Source: Tenggerimyces flavus (GTDB lineage: Bacteria; Actinomycetota; Actinomycetes; Propionibacteriales; Actinopolymorphaceae). Taken from it: a stretch of DNA of 64,000 nucleotides. The notes beneath the pieces are model-generated. The model ran no database searches, was not told the DNA's origin, and worked only from the letters and a program-made list of their open reading frames with translations. Where the stretch lies: NCBI RefSeq assembly GCF_016907715.1, contig NZ_JAFBCM010000001.1:3906001-3970000 (forward strand), given 5' to 3'. A program made the position numbers and the translations under genes. Positions 52,052 to 60,876 of this stretch are shown here, in pieces. Numbering within the stretch: position 1 is the stretch's first letter; each line of letters begins with the position of its first letter.

Positions 52052-54807
52052 AGTTCCTTCCCCAGCTGCACGAGGTCGGCCAGCTCCTTGTCGGACAGCT
52101 CCGTCAGCCACGCCTCGCCCGACCCGACGACCGCGTCGGCCAGCTCCCGTTTGGCCGCGATCAACGAAGCGATCCGGTCCTCGAGCGTGTTCTCGGTGAC
52201 CAGTCGGTGCACCTGCACGGGATGGTCCTGACCGATCCGGTACGCGCGGTCGGTGGCCTGGTCCTCCACGGCCGGATTCCACCAGCGGTCGTAGTGCACG
52301 ACGTGCGTCGCCTTCGTCAGCGTCAGCCCGACGCCGCCCGCCTTGAGCGACAGCAGGAACACCGGCGCGCGGCCGTCCTGGAAGTCCGCGACCATCCGGT
52401 CGCGCTCCTTCACCGACACGCCGCCGTGCAGGAACAACGTCGGGATGCCGCGCGACTCCAGGTGTGCCTGCAGCAGCTTGCAGAGCTCGACGTACTGGCT
52501 GAACACCAGCACCGACTCGCCCTCGGACAGGATCACGTCGAGCAGCTCGTCCAGCGCCGCCAGCTTGCCGGACCGGCCGGGTAGCGGCTCGCGTTCCTTG
52601 AGGTACTGCGCGGGGTGGTTGCAGATCTGCTTCAGCGCCGTGAGCAGGCTGAAGATCAGGCCGCGGCGCTCGAGGCCCTGGGCCTCCTCGATCTTCGCGA
52701 GCGTCTCGGCGACCACCGCCTTGTACAGCGTGGCCTGCTCCGTCGTGAGCGGAACGATCACGTCGCTCTCGGTCTTCGGCGGCAGCTCGGGCGCGATGCC
52801 CGGGTCGACCTTGCGCCGCCGGAGCAGGAACGGCCGGGTGATCCGGGCGAGCCGGCCGGTCGCGTCCTTGTCGTGGTAGCGCTCGATCGGGACGGCGAAC
52901 TTCGTCCGGAACCGCTCGAGCGAGCCGAGGATGCCGGGCGTCGTCCAGTCGAGCACCGACCACAGCTCGGACAGCCTGTTCTCCACCGGCGTACCGGTCA
53001 GTGCGACCCTCGTCGGCGCGGGGACCGAACGGAGCGCGCGGGCGGTCCGGGAGAGCGGGTTCTTCGCGTGCTGCGCCTCGTCGGCGACGACCAGCCCCCA
53101 GGCGGTCTCGGCGAGCGTCTCATGGTCGCGGCGGACGACGCCGTACGTGGTGAGCACGACCTCGTTCGGCGCGAGATCGTCCAGGCTGCGCGACCCGCTG
53201 TGGAAGCGTCGCGTCGGCACGGTCGGCGCGAACTTGGCCAGCTCGCGCTGCCAGGTGCCGAGCAGCGTGGTCGGGCAGATCACCAGCGTGGGGCCGCGGT
53301 CGGGACGCTCGTTGTGCAGATGCAGGTGGAGCGCGATGAGCTGCAACGTCTTGCCGAGGCCCATGTCGTCGGCGAGGCAGCCGCCGAGGCCGAGCTCGGT
53401 GAGGTGGGCGAGCCAGCCGAGGCCGCGCAGCTGGTACGGGCGGAGCGTGGCCTCCAGCTCTGGCGGCTGGGCGAGCTCGCGCTGGACGTTCGCGGCGTTC
53501 GACAGCGCGGCGGCGAGATCGGCGACCGGGCCGTCGGCGACGAACTCGACGTTTTCGCCGTCCACCTCGACCTCGCCGGTGAGCGCGGCGGCGAGCGCCT
53601 CGGCGGCGGTGAGCCGCCGCTCCCTCTTGCGGCGCAGCTTGGCAAGGACGTCCGGGTCCATCCGGACCCACCTGCCACGCAGGCGGACGAGCGGGCGCTT
53701 CGCCTCGGCGAGCGTGGCGATCTCGGCGGCGGTGAGCGGCTCGCCGTCGAGGGTCGGCTGCCACTTGAACTGGAGCAGGTCGGACAGCGTGATCGTGGGC
53801 TCAGCCGCGCTCGCAGGCGCGGCGACCGCCTTGGCCTTGACGGCGAGGCCGCCGCCGAACAGCTCGGTCGGCCAAAGCACCTCGATCCCCGCGGACTCCA
53901 GCGCCTCGGCGCCGTCGGCGAGCAGGTCCTCCAGATCGGCGTCGCCGAGGTCGATGCCGGTCGGCGCCGCGGCCTCCAGCGCCGCACCGAGCGGCGGCCA
54001 GGCTCGGGCCCCTCGCCGCAGCCCGAGCAGGAGATTGGTCTCCGCCTCCTGACCGAGGCGGGTGAGGACGGCGGCGGGCGCGTTCCACAGGTCGGCGACG
54101 TCGACGAGCAGGCTGGGGTCGGCGACACTGCGCAGCTGGAGCGCGCCGCGGAACGCCTGCCGTTCGTCCTCGTCGTCGTCCTCGGGCGGCTCGACGCGGA
54201 GGACCACGCGGGCGCCGGCTCGTTCGGACCGGATGATCTCGGCGAGCCAGTCGGTCGAGCCCTCGACCGGCGCCGGTGCGCGCGTGGCGAACGCGCCGGG
54301 CACGGCCAGCTCGGCCGCGGGCGTGCGGACGAGGGTGTCGGCGATCGCGTCCCAGAACTGCCTGACCAGGGCTTCCGGCGAGGCGATCCGCACGGGGGTG
54401 TCTTCGTTGATCGGGATCGCGTATGCCTGCGGCGGCATCGCGGCCGCGAGCTCGCGCAGCCAGGACTGGTCGGACTGGTCGAGCGGGCCGACGCGCCAGG
54501 TCGCGTAGCCGCTGGCCGACTGCGCGGGACGCAGCCTTCCGCGCGCGACCAGGCGGATGCCGGCGAGGGCGGCGGCCTGCCAGGCGCGGAACGAGTCGGT
54601 GACCTGCGCGGGGAACGTGTCCGTGAGCTCTCTTAGCGCCTCGGCGACGCTCAGCTTGCGGGCCGGGACCTGCCCGCGGCTCACCCGCGTGCCGGTCGAC
54701 CGGACCAGCTCGACGTGGTCGTCCGCCTCGGTCGTGCCGTAGAGCGCGAGCGTGCCCGTCCGCGGTGGATCCGCGGGGACGAAGACGGCTTCGGCGACGG
54801 CAGGCAT
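52048..54807 (-). CDS. SNF2/RapA-type DNA-dependent ATPase (DEAQ-box helicase)
   Basis: This 919-residue protein has an N-terminal SNF2-associated domain (bacterial SNF2_N-type, about 1-420) and then the SF2 motor. Motifs are LADDMGLGKTLQLIALHLHL (Walker A, near residue 485), VVADEAQHAKN (motif II as DEAQ), VALTGTPVENRLSELWSVLD (III), VLVFSQYVELCKLLQAHLES (IV) and LLSLKAGGVGLTLTKATHVV then DRAYRIGQ (V-VI). Such ATPases translocate on double-stranded DNA and displace proteins or RNA polymerase. The ATG at 54807 is chosen because it leaves the repeat at 54842 outside the gene. It forms an operon with the SWIM gene. Confidence 0.94.
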   Translation of the reverse strand: MPAVAEAVFVPADPPRTGTLALYGTTEADDHVELVRSTGTRVSRGQVPARKLSVAEALRELTDTFPAQVTDSFRAWQAAALAGIRLVARGRLRPAQSASGYATWRVGPLDQSDQSWLRELAAAMPPQAYAIPINEDTPVRIASPEALVRQFWDAIADTLVRTPAAELAVPGAFATRAPAPVEGSTDWLAEIIRSERAGARVVLRVEPPEDDDEDERQAFRGALQLRSVADPSLLVDVADLWNAPAAVLTRLGQEAETNLLLGLRRGARAWPPLGAALEAAAPTGIDLGDADLEDLLADGAEALESAGIEVLWPTELFGGGLAVKAKAVAAPASAAEPTITLSDLLQFKWQPTLDGEPLTAAEIATLAEAKRPLVRLRGRWVRMDPDVLAKLRRKRERRLTAAEALAAALTGEVEVDGENVEFVADGPVADLAAALSNAANVQRELAQPPELEATLRPYQLRGLGWLAHLTELGLGGCLADDMGLGKTLQLIALHLHLHNERPDRGPTLVICPTTLLGTWQRELAKFAPTVPTRRFHSGSRSLDDLAPNEVVLTTYGVVRRDHETLAETAWGLVVADEAQHAKNPLSRTARALRSVPAPTRVALTGTPVENRLSELWSVLDWTTPGILGSLERFRTKFAVPIERYHDKDATGRLARITRPFLLRRRKVDPGIAPELPPKTESDVIVPLTTEQATLYKAVVAETLAKIEEAQGLERRGLIFSLLTALKQICNHPAQYLKEREPLPGRSGKLAALDELLDVILSEGESVLVFSQYVELCKLLQAHLESRGIPTLFLHGGVSVKERDRMVADFQDGRAPVFLLSLKAGGVGLTLTKATHVVHYDRWWNPAVEDQATDRAYRIGQDHPVQVHRLVTENTLEDRIASLIAAKRELADAVVGSGEAWLTELSDKELADLVQLGKEL

Positions 54808-54841
54808 GGTCGTACGGTACGCAGGCCCGCCGACATCGGCA

Positions 54842-54915
54842 CTAGCCACATGGTCGCGCTGGCGCGCTCCGGAGCCGGGTGCTTGAACGTGGCCCCGACC
54901 ACGGCACCCGGCTAG
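54842..54915. repeat. Inverted single copy of the CTAG-bounded 69-bp repeat
   Basis: Reverse-complemented, this 74-bp segment matches the units at 31001-31207 with three differences: a T-to-C change (shared with copy 3 there), one inserted G in CCACGTTCAAG, and an A-to-G change in CCATGTGG. It keeps the CTAGCC/GGCTAG ends and the AGCCGGGTGC/GCACCCGGCT hairpin. It ends 8 bp from the stop codon of the 539-residue protein gene and lies 35 bp upstream of the SNF2 start. Confidence 0.95.
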
Positions 54916-54922
54916 TCCGCAG

Positions 54923-56542
54923 CTAGTCCGCGGCGGCCACCCAGGACGAGGGGAGTGCCGCGAGCTCGCGTTCGTACGCGTCCGCGTCGGCCGCCCTGGA
55001 GTGCGCGTACATCAACGCGTGCAGCACATCCTCGCGGTCCATGCCCTCGTCGAGCAGCCGTTGCGCGGTTGTCCACAGCCCCTTCGGCTCGCCTTGCCAT
55101 AGCTTCGAACTGATGATCGAATGAAGTGACCGGTGCTCCACGGCATCGGGAAGGGCCGCCAGATACTCCGGCGGGTGCTCCTCGTCGACCAGGGCCGCCA
55201 CCTGGTCTTGGTTCGAGGCGTCGAAGTCGGAGTCGGGCATGCGAGCGAACGCGAACGTGCGTCGAGCGAAGACCTCGTCCAGGTCTTCGGTCTCGGGATC
55301 GACGTCACTGAGCAGCCGCTCGACCGCGATGCGTTCCGGGCTCCACCGGGACTCGTCGAGGAAGGCCTCTGCCGCGCCGCTCGTGAGCCCGGGCAGCGCG
55401 TCGAGGGTCTCGCGCAGTGACAGAGAGGAGAGATCGGTGCGGCGCGCGGCGTATCGCACCCAGGCAGGCACGACGACGTCCAACGAAGGGAGGTGTTTGG
55501 GGTTCAGCAGTCCGGTACGAGGCAGCCAGCCCATCAACAGCAGCTCGAGCTTGGGCGCGCTGACGCGGAGCACCCGGCCGTGGTCGGTCACGCCGAACTC
55601 GACCAGCTCGCGAGCGATGTCGGTCGCGGCCTCATGCGGCAGGTCCTTGCCTTCGGGTGAGGCGAGGAAGTCGTCGATGAGCTCGCGCTGGTCGTCCTCG
55701 GACCAGGTGGGCGCGTCGGGGACGACGCCGTCCGGCGGGAGGGAGCGGACGCGGGCCTGAGCGATCAGGCGGAAGCCGGCGAACTTCTCGTGCACGGGAG
55801 GGTCGGCGACCGCGTCGGTGAGTTCGAACATCGGCTCGACGAGGGCCCGCACGTACGCGGGATCGGGCCGGGTGAGCGTGATCCGTTCGTCCGCCTCGGC
55901 CTCCTTGGCGAGGTGCTCGACGAGACCGGTGCCGTCCTCGACGATCCACGCCTCGGTGACGAGGCCACCGATCGTGTGGTCGAGGAGCAGGAAGAGCGCG
56001 TGCGGTGGCTCGTCGGCGTAGCCGAAGCTCAGGACGAGCTGGCTGATGTCGCCGAGCTCGTGCTCGAGCTCGACCGCGGACTGGAAGCGGGCCTGGCCGA
56101 GCTGGTCGGCCCAGGGAAGGGCGTCGCTGACGTCGGACGCTCGGGCTGCGACCAGCGGGTTCGCGAGGTGCGCCCGGGCCTGGTCGGCGACGGGCGGGAG
56201 CCCGACGGCGGAGGCCGCGCGGAGGAACAGGTCGGCGTACGGTGCGGCGACCTCGCTGAGTCGGGTGACGAGCTCGTGACCAGTTCTGGTCTCGAAGTCC
56301 TCGTCGTCCGTCCCGGCTTCGGTGTTCCAGAGCGCGCCGAGCAGGCCGGAGACGTACGACTCCGCGCCGAGTGCGGACTCGGTCTTCATGATGTCCGGCG
56401 CGAGGTCGAGGACCGCGGTGAGCAGCATCTCGCCGGGGTCGTTCTCAGCTCCTGGCATGGTGTCCTCACGTGACCTGCGCTGCGCCCGGCGGCGATCCGA
56501 CGGACGCTTGGAGTCGCGGCGACCGCGACTTTTCGGGCTCAT
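54923..56542 (-). CDS. Conserved hypothetical protein (539 aa)
   Basis: This 539-residue protein starts with a very basic tail, MSPKSRGRRDSKRPSDRRRA, then an acidic, mostly helical body. One segment is ALFLLLDHTIGGLVTEAWIV and the C-terminus is MDREDVLHALMYAHSRAADA. An ATG at codon 29 (MPGAENDPG) is an alternative start without the basic tail. It has no signal peptide, transmembrane segment or recognised domain. The last 110 residues resemble the DUF1841-like C-terminal helices seen on some actinobacterial proteins, but this is weak. It lies upstream of the SNF2/SWIM operon on the same strand, separated by the 69-bp repeat. Confidence 0.8.
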   Translation of the reverse strand: MSPKSRGRRDSKRPSDRRRAQRRSREDTMPGAENDPGEMLLTAVLDLAPDIMKTESALGAESYVSGLLGALWNTEAGTDDEDFETRTGHELVTRLSEVAAPYADLFLRAASAVGLPPVADQARAHLANPLVAARASDVSDALPWADQLGQARFQSAVELEHELGDISQLVLSFGYADEPPHALFLLLDHTIGGLVTEAWIVEDGTGLVEHLAKEAEADERITLTRPDPAYVRALVEPMFELTDAVADPPVHEKFAGFRLIAQARVRSLPPDGVVPDAPTWSEDDQRELIDDFLASPEGKDLPHEAATDIARELVEFGVTDHGRVLRVSAPKLELLLMGWLPRTGLLNPKHLPSLDVVVPAWVRYAARRTDLSSLSLRETLDALPGLTSGAAEAFLDESRWSPERIAVERLLSDVDPETEDLDEVFARRTFAFARMPDSDFDASNQDQVAALVDEEHPPEYLAALPDAVEHRSLHSIISSKLWQGEPKGLWTTAQRLLDEGMDREDVLHALMYAHSRAADADAYERELAALPSSWVAAAD

Positions 56543-56737
56543 GGACGAACGGGCCTCTCAGGTAAACGTCTGATGACTAACTGATCTTTGTCCGTATCGG
56601 CGGCTAGTCTGGCAGAGACATCACCGCTGGCATCGAGCTTAGGCATCGGAATAGCTCGTGCCAGCCCAGCGCTCCTTTGCTAGTGGCAGTGCCGCCACGC
56701 GTCCCGCGTTCTCTTCTCGATCTGCCACGGAGTCTTT

Positions 56738-58078
56738 GTGCGCACTCCCGCCGGTGCGTCCGGCGTGCCTCAGCTGTCCGGTCTCGTCCTCCTGCTCGGC
56801 TCGATCATCGCGATCGGCCCGATGTCCATCGACCTGTATCTGCCGGCGTTCCCGGGTCTGATCACCTCCCTGGAGACGACCGAGCCGATGGTGCAGCTCA
56901 CGCTCACCGCGTGCCTGGTCGGCTTGGCGTCGGGCCAGGCGGTGATCGGACCTCTCTCCGACGCGATCGGGCGGCGACGCCCGCTGCTGGCCGGCATGGC
57001 GTTGTACGCGCTCGCCTCGGTGGCCTGCGCACTGGCGCCGACCGTCGAGATCCTCACCGCAGGTCGTTTCATCCAGGGTGTCGCTGCTGCCGCCGGCACG
57101 GTGATCTCGCAGGCGCTGGTCCGCGACCTGGTCGAGGGACCGTACGTCGCTCGCGTGCTGTCCCGGCTGCTCCTGGTCATGGGGCTGGCGCCGATCCTCG
57201 CCCCGACACTCGGCGGCCAGCTGTTGCTGGTCACCGGGTGGCGCGGGCTGTTCTGGCTGCTGGCCGGGTTCGGGGTGCTGATGACCGTGGTCGTCGCGGT
57301 GTTCGTCAAGGAGACCCTGCCGGTCGAGCGGCGTCACCAGGGCGGCGTCGCGGACGCGCTCCGCTCGTACCGCTCGCTGCTGCGCGACCGCCGCTATGTC
57401 GGATATGCCGCGTTGTCGATGCTGGGCTTCGTGGCGATCTTCGCGTACGTGTCCGGCTCGCCGTTCGCGTACCAGGAGGTGCACCAGCTCTCGCCGCAGC
57501 TGTTCGGGCTGATGTTCGGCATCAACTCGGTCGGCCTCGTCGCGGCGAGCCAGTTGAACGCGCGCCTGGTGTTGACGGTGTCGCCGTTCCGCATCCTGCT
57601 GCACGCGGTGCCGTTCATGGCGCTCGCGGCCGTGGCGCTGCTCATCACGACGGCGACCGGATGGTTCGGCCTGGCGGGGTTGACGGTGCCGCTGTTCGTG
57701 CTGATCTCCAGCGTCGGCCTGGTGCTGCCGAACGCGGGAGCGCTCGCACTCAACCGGCACCCCGAGTCGGCCGGCGCCGCGGCGGCGCTGGTGGGGACGA
57801 TCCAGTTCGTGGTCGGCGCGTTCGCCGGTCCGCTGATCGGTGTGATGGCCAACGGCACCGCGGTGCCGATGGCGGTGGTGATCGCGATCGGCGCGTTCGG
57901 CGCGGTCGCCGTCGCCGGGCTGCTCGTTCTCGGCGACCGCCGGCGCGGGCCGTCCGTACCCGCCGCGCGGCACGAGTCGGCCGACCAGAACCCGCTCCCG
58001 GTCGAGCCGGTTCCGCTGCCGCACCAGCCCGACGGCGAGAACTCGACGACCAGACACGAGGCGGGCGCGGCAGACTAG
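56738..58078 (+). CDS. Bcr/CflA family multidrug efflux MFS transporter
   Basis: This 446-residue, 12-TM transporter shows IIAIGPMSIDLYLPAFPGLI, the Bcr/CflA opening motif. Motif A is GPLSDAIGRRRPLLAG, followed by GRFIQGVAAAAGTVISQALV and the antiporter motif region LAPILAPTLGGQLL. The C-terminal tail is hydrophilic. The GTG start is preceded by GGAG. Five bases separate it from the dinB-type gene, so the two are probably co-transcribed. The substrate is unknown; relatives export bicyclomycin, sulfonamides or chloramphenicol. Confidence 0.93.
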   Translation: MRTPAGASGVPQLSGLVLLLGSIIAIGPMSIDLYLPAFPGLITSLETTEPMVQLTLTACLVGLASGQAVIGPLSDAIGRRRPLLAGMALYALASVACALAPTVEILTAGRFIQGVAAAAGTVISQALVRDLVEGPYVARVLSRLLLVMGLAPILAPTLGGQLLLVTGWRGLFWLLAGFGVLMTVVVAVFVKETLPVERRHQGGVADALRSYRSLLRDRRYVGYAALSMLGFVAIFAYVSGSPFAYQEVHQLSPQLFGLMFGINSVGLVAASQLNARLVLTVSPFRILLHAVPFMALAAVALLITTATGWFGLAGLTVPLFVLISSVGLVLPNAGALALNRHPESAGAAAALVGTIQFVVGAFAGPLIGVMANGTAVPMAVVIAIGAFGAVAVAGLLVLGDRRRGPSVPAARHESADQNPLPVEPVPLPHQPDGENSTTRHEAGAAD

Positions 58079-58083
58079 GGGCC

Positions 58084-59166
58084 GTGCCTACCTGGGTGCT
58101 GCACGTCGACCTCGACCAGTTCATCGCGGCGGTCGAGGTGCTGCGGCGCCCGGAGCTGCGCGGCAAGCCGGTGATCGTCGGCGGCGACGGCGACCCGACG
58201 AAGCGCGCGGTGGTGGCGACGGCCTCGTACGAGGCGCGCGAGTTCGGCGTCGGCTCGGGCATGCCGATGCGTACGGCGGCGAAGAAGATCCCGGACGCGA
58301 TCTTCCTGCCGAGCGACCCTCCCGCGTACGACGCCGCGTCCGCCGAGGTGATGGCGACGCTGCGCGAGTTCCCGGCCGTGGTCGAGGTGCTCGGCTGGGA
58401 CGAGGCGTTCATGGGCGTCGAGACCGACGACCCGGAGGCGTTCGCGCGCGACATCAAGGACGCGGTGCTGGAACGGACGAAGCTCACCTGCGCGGTCGGC
58501 ATCGGCGACAACAAGCTGCGCGCGAAGCTCGCGACGGGTTTCGGCAAGCCCGGCGGGATCTTCCGGCTGACCGCCGAGAACTGGTGGGAGGTCATGGCGG
58601 ACCTCCCGACGAACGCGATCTGGGGCATCGGCGCCAAGACCCAGAAGAAGCTGACCGAGCTCGGCGTCACGACGGTGCTCGAGCTGTCGAGAACCGACGC
58701 GCATACCCTCGCCGGCCGGCTCGGTCCGACGATGGGGCCTTGGTACCGGCGGATGGCGCGCGGCGAGGACGCGTCGCCGGTGGTCGGCACGCCGTACGTC
58801 GCGCGTTCGCGCAGCCGGGAGACGACGTTCCAGCAGAACCTGACCGACTGGGACGCAGTGCGTACGGAGATCGTCGCGCTGTCGCGGCGGGTCACCGACG
58901 ACGTGCTCGCCGAGGGACGGCCGGCGGTGCGGGTCGGCGTGAAGGTGCGGTTCGCCCCGTTCTTCACCCACACCCGAAGCGTGACGCTGGCCGGTCCGAC
59001 GTCGGAAGCCGCGCAGATCGAGGCTGGCGCGCTCGCGGCGCTGGACAAGTTCGAGGTGAAGCCGGAGACGAAGGTGCGGCTACTCGGTGTCCGCGCGGAG
59101 TTCCCGACGCCGCCCGAGGAGACTGTCGACAGCGGTCGCGAGCAGGACGAGAACGGCGAGGCGTAG
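58084..59166 (+). CDS. dinB: DNA polymerase IV, DinB2-type Y-family polymerase
   Basis: This 360-residue Y-family polymerase has catalytic Asp9 in HVDLDQF and Asp106-Glu107 in EVLGWDEAFM. Other motifs are ASYEAREFGVGSGMPMRTA, VGIGDNKLRAKLATGFGKPG and the helix-hairpin-helix IWGIGAKTQKKLTELGV. The position after Phe13, where most DinB enzymes have the aromatic steric gate, is Ile14. Mycobacterial DinB2 likewise has a non-aromatic residue here and incorporates ribonucleotides. The C-terminus ends past LLGVRAEF in an acidic tail without a clamp-binding motif that I can recognise. Its last 87 bp overlap the antisense membrane-protein gene. Confidence 0.93.
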   Translation: MPTWVLHVDLDQFIAAVEVLRRPELRGKPVIVGGDGDPTKRAVVATASYEAREFGVGSGMPMRTAAKKIPDAIFLPSDPPAYDAASAEVMATLREFPAVVEVLGWDEAFMGVETDDPEAFARDIKDAVLERTKLTCAVGIGDNKLRAKLATGFGKPGGIFRLTAENWWEVMADLPTNAIWGIGAKTQKKLTELGVTTVLELSRTDAHTLAGRLGPTMGPWYRRMARGEDASPVVGTPYVARSRSRETTFQQNLTDWDAVRTEIVALSRRVTDDVLAEGRPAVRVGVKVRFAPFFTHTRSVTLAGPTSEAAQIEAGALAALDKFEVKPETKVRLLGVRAEFPTPPEETVDSGREQDENGEA

Positions 59167-60429
59167 CGCGACCCCTTCCTGCATGCCGAAGCGAGCGTTT
59201 TCGCCTGTGCTGTAAAGGAGTCCGGCGACCACGCTGGCGGACGCGGCGACCGTGAGAATCAGTCCGGTGCCGAGCAGCAGGCGGCGTCTGCGCCACGCGC
59301 CCGCGGCCAGCGCGGCGAGGAGCGTGATGCTGAGACTCCCCAGCAGGACGGGGACGATGACGGTGATCCGCGGGAAGTACACGAGATCCGCCCACAGCGG
59401 CAGGGGAGCCGCGACGTCGGCGTACCTGGTCCCGACGAGGGCGCGTGGCATCGTCGACCAGGTCTGCTCGAGGAACAGCGCGGGTGCGGCGAGCACGTAC
59501 CGCAGGCCCGACCGCCCTGCGTTCTCCGCGCCCCAGCGGCGCAGTTCCGGGCAGGCGCGGTACGCGACCGCGAAGCCGGGCATGTCCCACTTCTTGCCCT
59601 GCTCGGCGACGACGATCCGCTTCATGGCAGGGCAGTCGGGCATACCGAGCTTGGTATGGAAGACGTTCTCGACGCGCGGGTCGGCCAGCACCTGCAGGCG
59701 GAGACGGTAGAGCAGCGTCTCCTCGCGCAGCGTGAGTCCGGTGGCGCTCCACCCGGCGAACGTCTTGCCGACGGTCGGGGTGATCGCGACGGACCAGCCG
59801 ATGCCGGCGATCAGCAGGCCGGCGGCGATCGCGGTGGCGAGCTGGCGCTTCCGTACGGCGCGCACGGCGAGGACGAGCGCGACCACGCCGACGAGGAGGA
59901 CGAGCTCCGGGCGGACGAACGTCCAGGCGAACGCGATCACGACCAGCGCGACGAGCAGCGGGAGCTTGCCGAACCGCAGCCAGAGAAGGAGGAGCGCGAG
60001 GACGAGCAGGCCGAGGGAGATCGAGAGCGACTCGGAGAGGATCGCGAAGTCCCAGTTGGTGACCTGGGGGAGGAGTCCGAGCGCGAGCACGGTCGTCGTG
60101 GCGAGGACGCGGGCGACGAAGGTACGGAGCACGATCGCGAGCGCCACGGCGAGCGCGACCCAGGCGATCGTGCCGATCAGCCACTGCCCGAACGTCCGCG
60201 CGACGTCATCGGGAAACAGGGCATAGAACGCCGGCGCGCCCCACAGTCGTGGTGCGTGGCCGGTGAACGAGACGGGCAGGTAGGACGCGGTGTCGTACGC
60301 GGTGAAGACGCTGCCGCCGAACCAGATCTCCAGCCGCGCGGCAACGAACAGGCCGAGCGGGATGGCGAGAACGATCACGGTGGCAACGGCGCGCCGGGAG
60401 ACAGAGCGAGCTCCACGCTGAAGCAGCAC
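59080..60429 (-). CDS. Polytopic membrane protein of unknown function
   Basis: From the GTG at 60429 the protein has 449 residues and about ten transmembrane segments. A first extracellular loop is GSVFTAYDTASYLPVSFTGH and a large central loop contains LGMPDCPAMKRIVVAEQGKK and FAVAYRACPELRRWG, with two cysteines. The layout recalls GT-C/ArnT-like glycosyltransferases or O-antigen-type proteins, without a diagnostic motif. GGAGG sits only 2 bases before the GTG, so the start is uncertain. Its last 28 codons overlap the 3' end of dinB on the other strand. Confidence 0.75.
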   Translation of the reverse strand: MLLQRGARSVSRRAVATVIVLAIPLGLFVAARLEIWFGGSVFTAYDTASYLPVSFTGHAPRLWGAPAFYALFPDDVARTFGQWLIGTIAWVALAVALAIVLRTFVARVLATTTVLALGLLPQVTNWDFAILSESLSISLGLLVLALLLLWLRFGKLPLLVALVVIAFAWTFVRPELVLLVGVVALVLAVRAVRKRQLATAIAAGLLIAGIGWSVAITPTVGKTFAGWSATGLTLREETLLYRLRLQVLADPRVENVFHTKLGMPDCPAMKRIVVAEQGKKWDMPGFAVAYRACPELRRWGAENAGRSGLRYVLAAPALFLEQTWSTMPRALVGTRYADVAAPLPLWADLVYFPRITVIVPVLLGSLSITLLAALAAGAWRRRRLLLGTGLILTVAASASVVAGLLYSTGENARFGMQEGVALRLAVLVLLATAVDSLLGRRRELRADTE

Positions 60430-60472
60430 GGCCTCCTTCCACCCGTTGCCGGCCGCGCGCAACCCTATGCGA

Positions 60473-60793
60473 TCAGTCGCAGACGATGCCGTCCTCGTCC
60501 GCGTCGCGGTACCAGCCGTACTCGACGTCCTCGCCATCACGGTAGCTGCCATAGCCGTGCGACTTGGCCTCGGCGCACGAGCGGAACTTGGGATCGAGGT
60601 CGTCGCTCGACGCGACCTGTGCGCCGACACCGACAGCGATCGTCGTCAGCAGCGCGGCGACTCCGGCCAGGATCGGGCCGGTCCGGAGCGCGACCTTGGT
60701 CCTGCTCTGGTGGCCGTCGGGCCGGCTGACCTGCCGATCGACAGAGACGTCTGGTGGATCATCCGCCGAGTCGGGCGGATCGAACGAGGGCAT
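60473..60793 (-). CDS. Membrane-anchored Excalibur-domain protein
   Basis: This 106-residue protein (ATG at 60793, GGAG seven bases upstream) has a short acidic N-terminus, one transmembrane helix (ILAGVAALLTTIAVGVGAQV) and a C-terminal Excalibur domain. The domain reads FRSCAEAKSHGYGSYRDGED ... YRDADEDGIVCD, with the DxDxDGxxC calcium-binding loop. It is closely related to the last domain of the next gene. The CTACCATCG element shared with its two paralogs lies 33 bp upstream of the start. The likely location is the cell surface. Confidence 0.85.
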   Translation of the reverse strand: MPSFDPPDSADDPPDVSVDRQVSRPDGHQSRTKVALRTGPILAGVAALLTTIAVGVGAQVASSDDLDPKFRSCAEAKSHGYGSYRDGEDVEYGWYRDADEDGIVCD

Positions 60794-60826
60794 GAGAGGG
60801 CTCCATTTCCCCATCCCTGTGGCCAC

Positions 60827-60836
60827 CGATGGTAGG
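60827..60836 (-). promoter_or_regulatory. Shared upstream motif CTACCATCG, copy 1
   Basis: On the minus strand CCTACCATCG lies 33 bp upstream of the 106-residue Excalibur gene and is followed by GTGGC. The same CTACCATCG-N-GGC occurs at the same distance before the two neighbouring paralogs. TACCAT could act as a -10 element; no shared -35 was seen. Confidence 0.45.
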
Positions 60837-60876
60837 TGGCCAGGGAGGGGCCGGTGGGTGGTTCGGAGGAAGTCGG

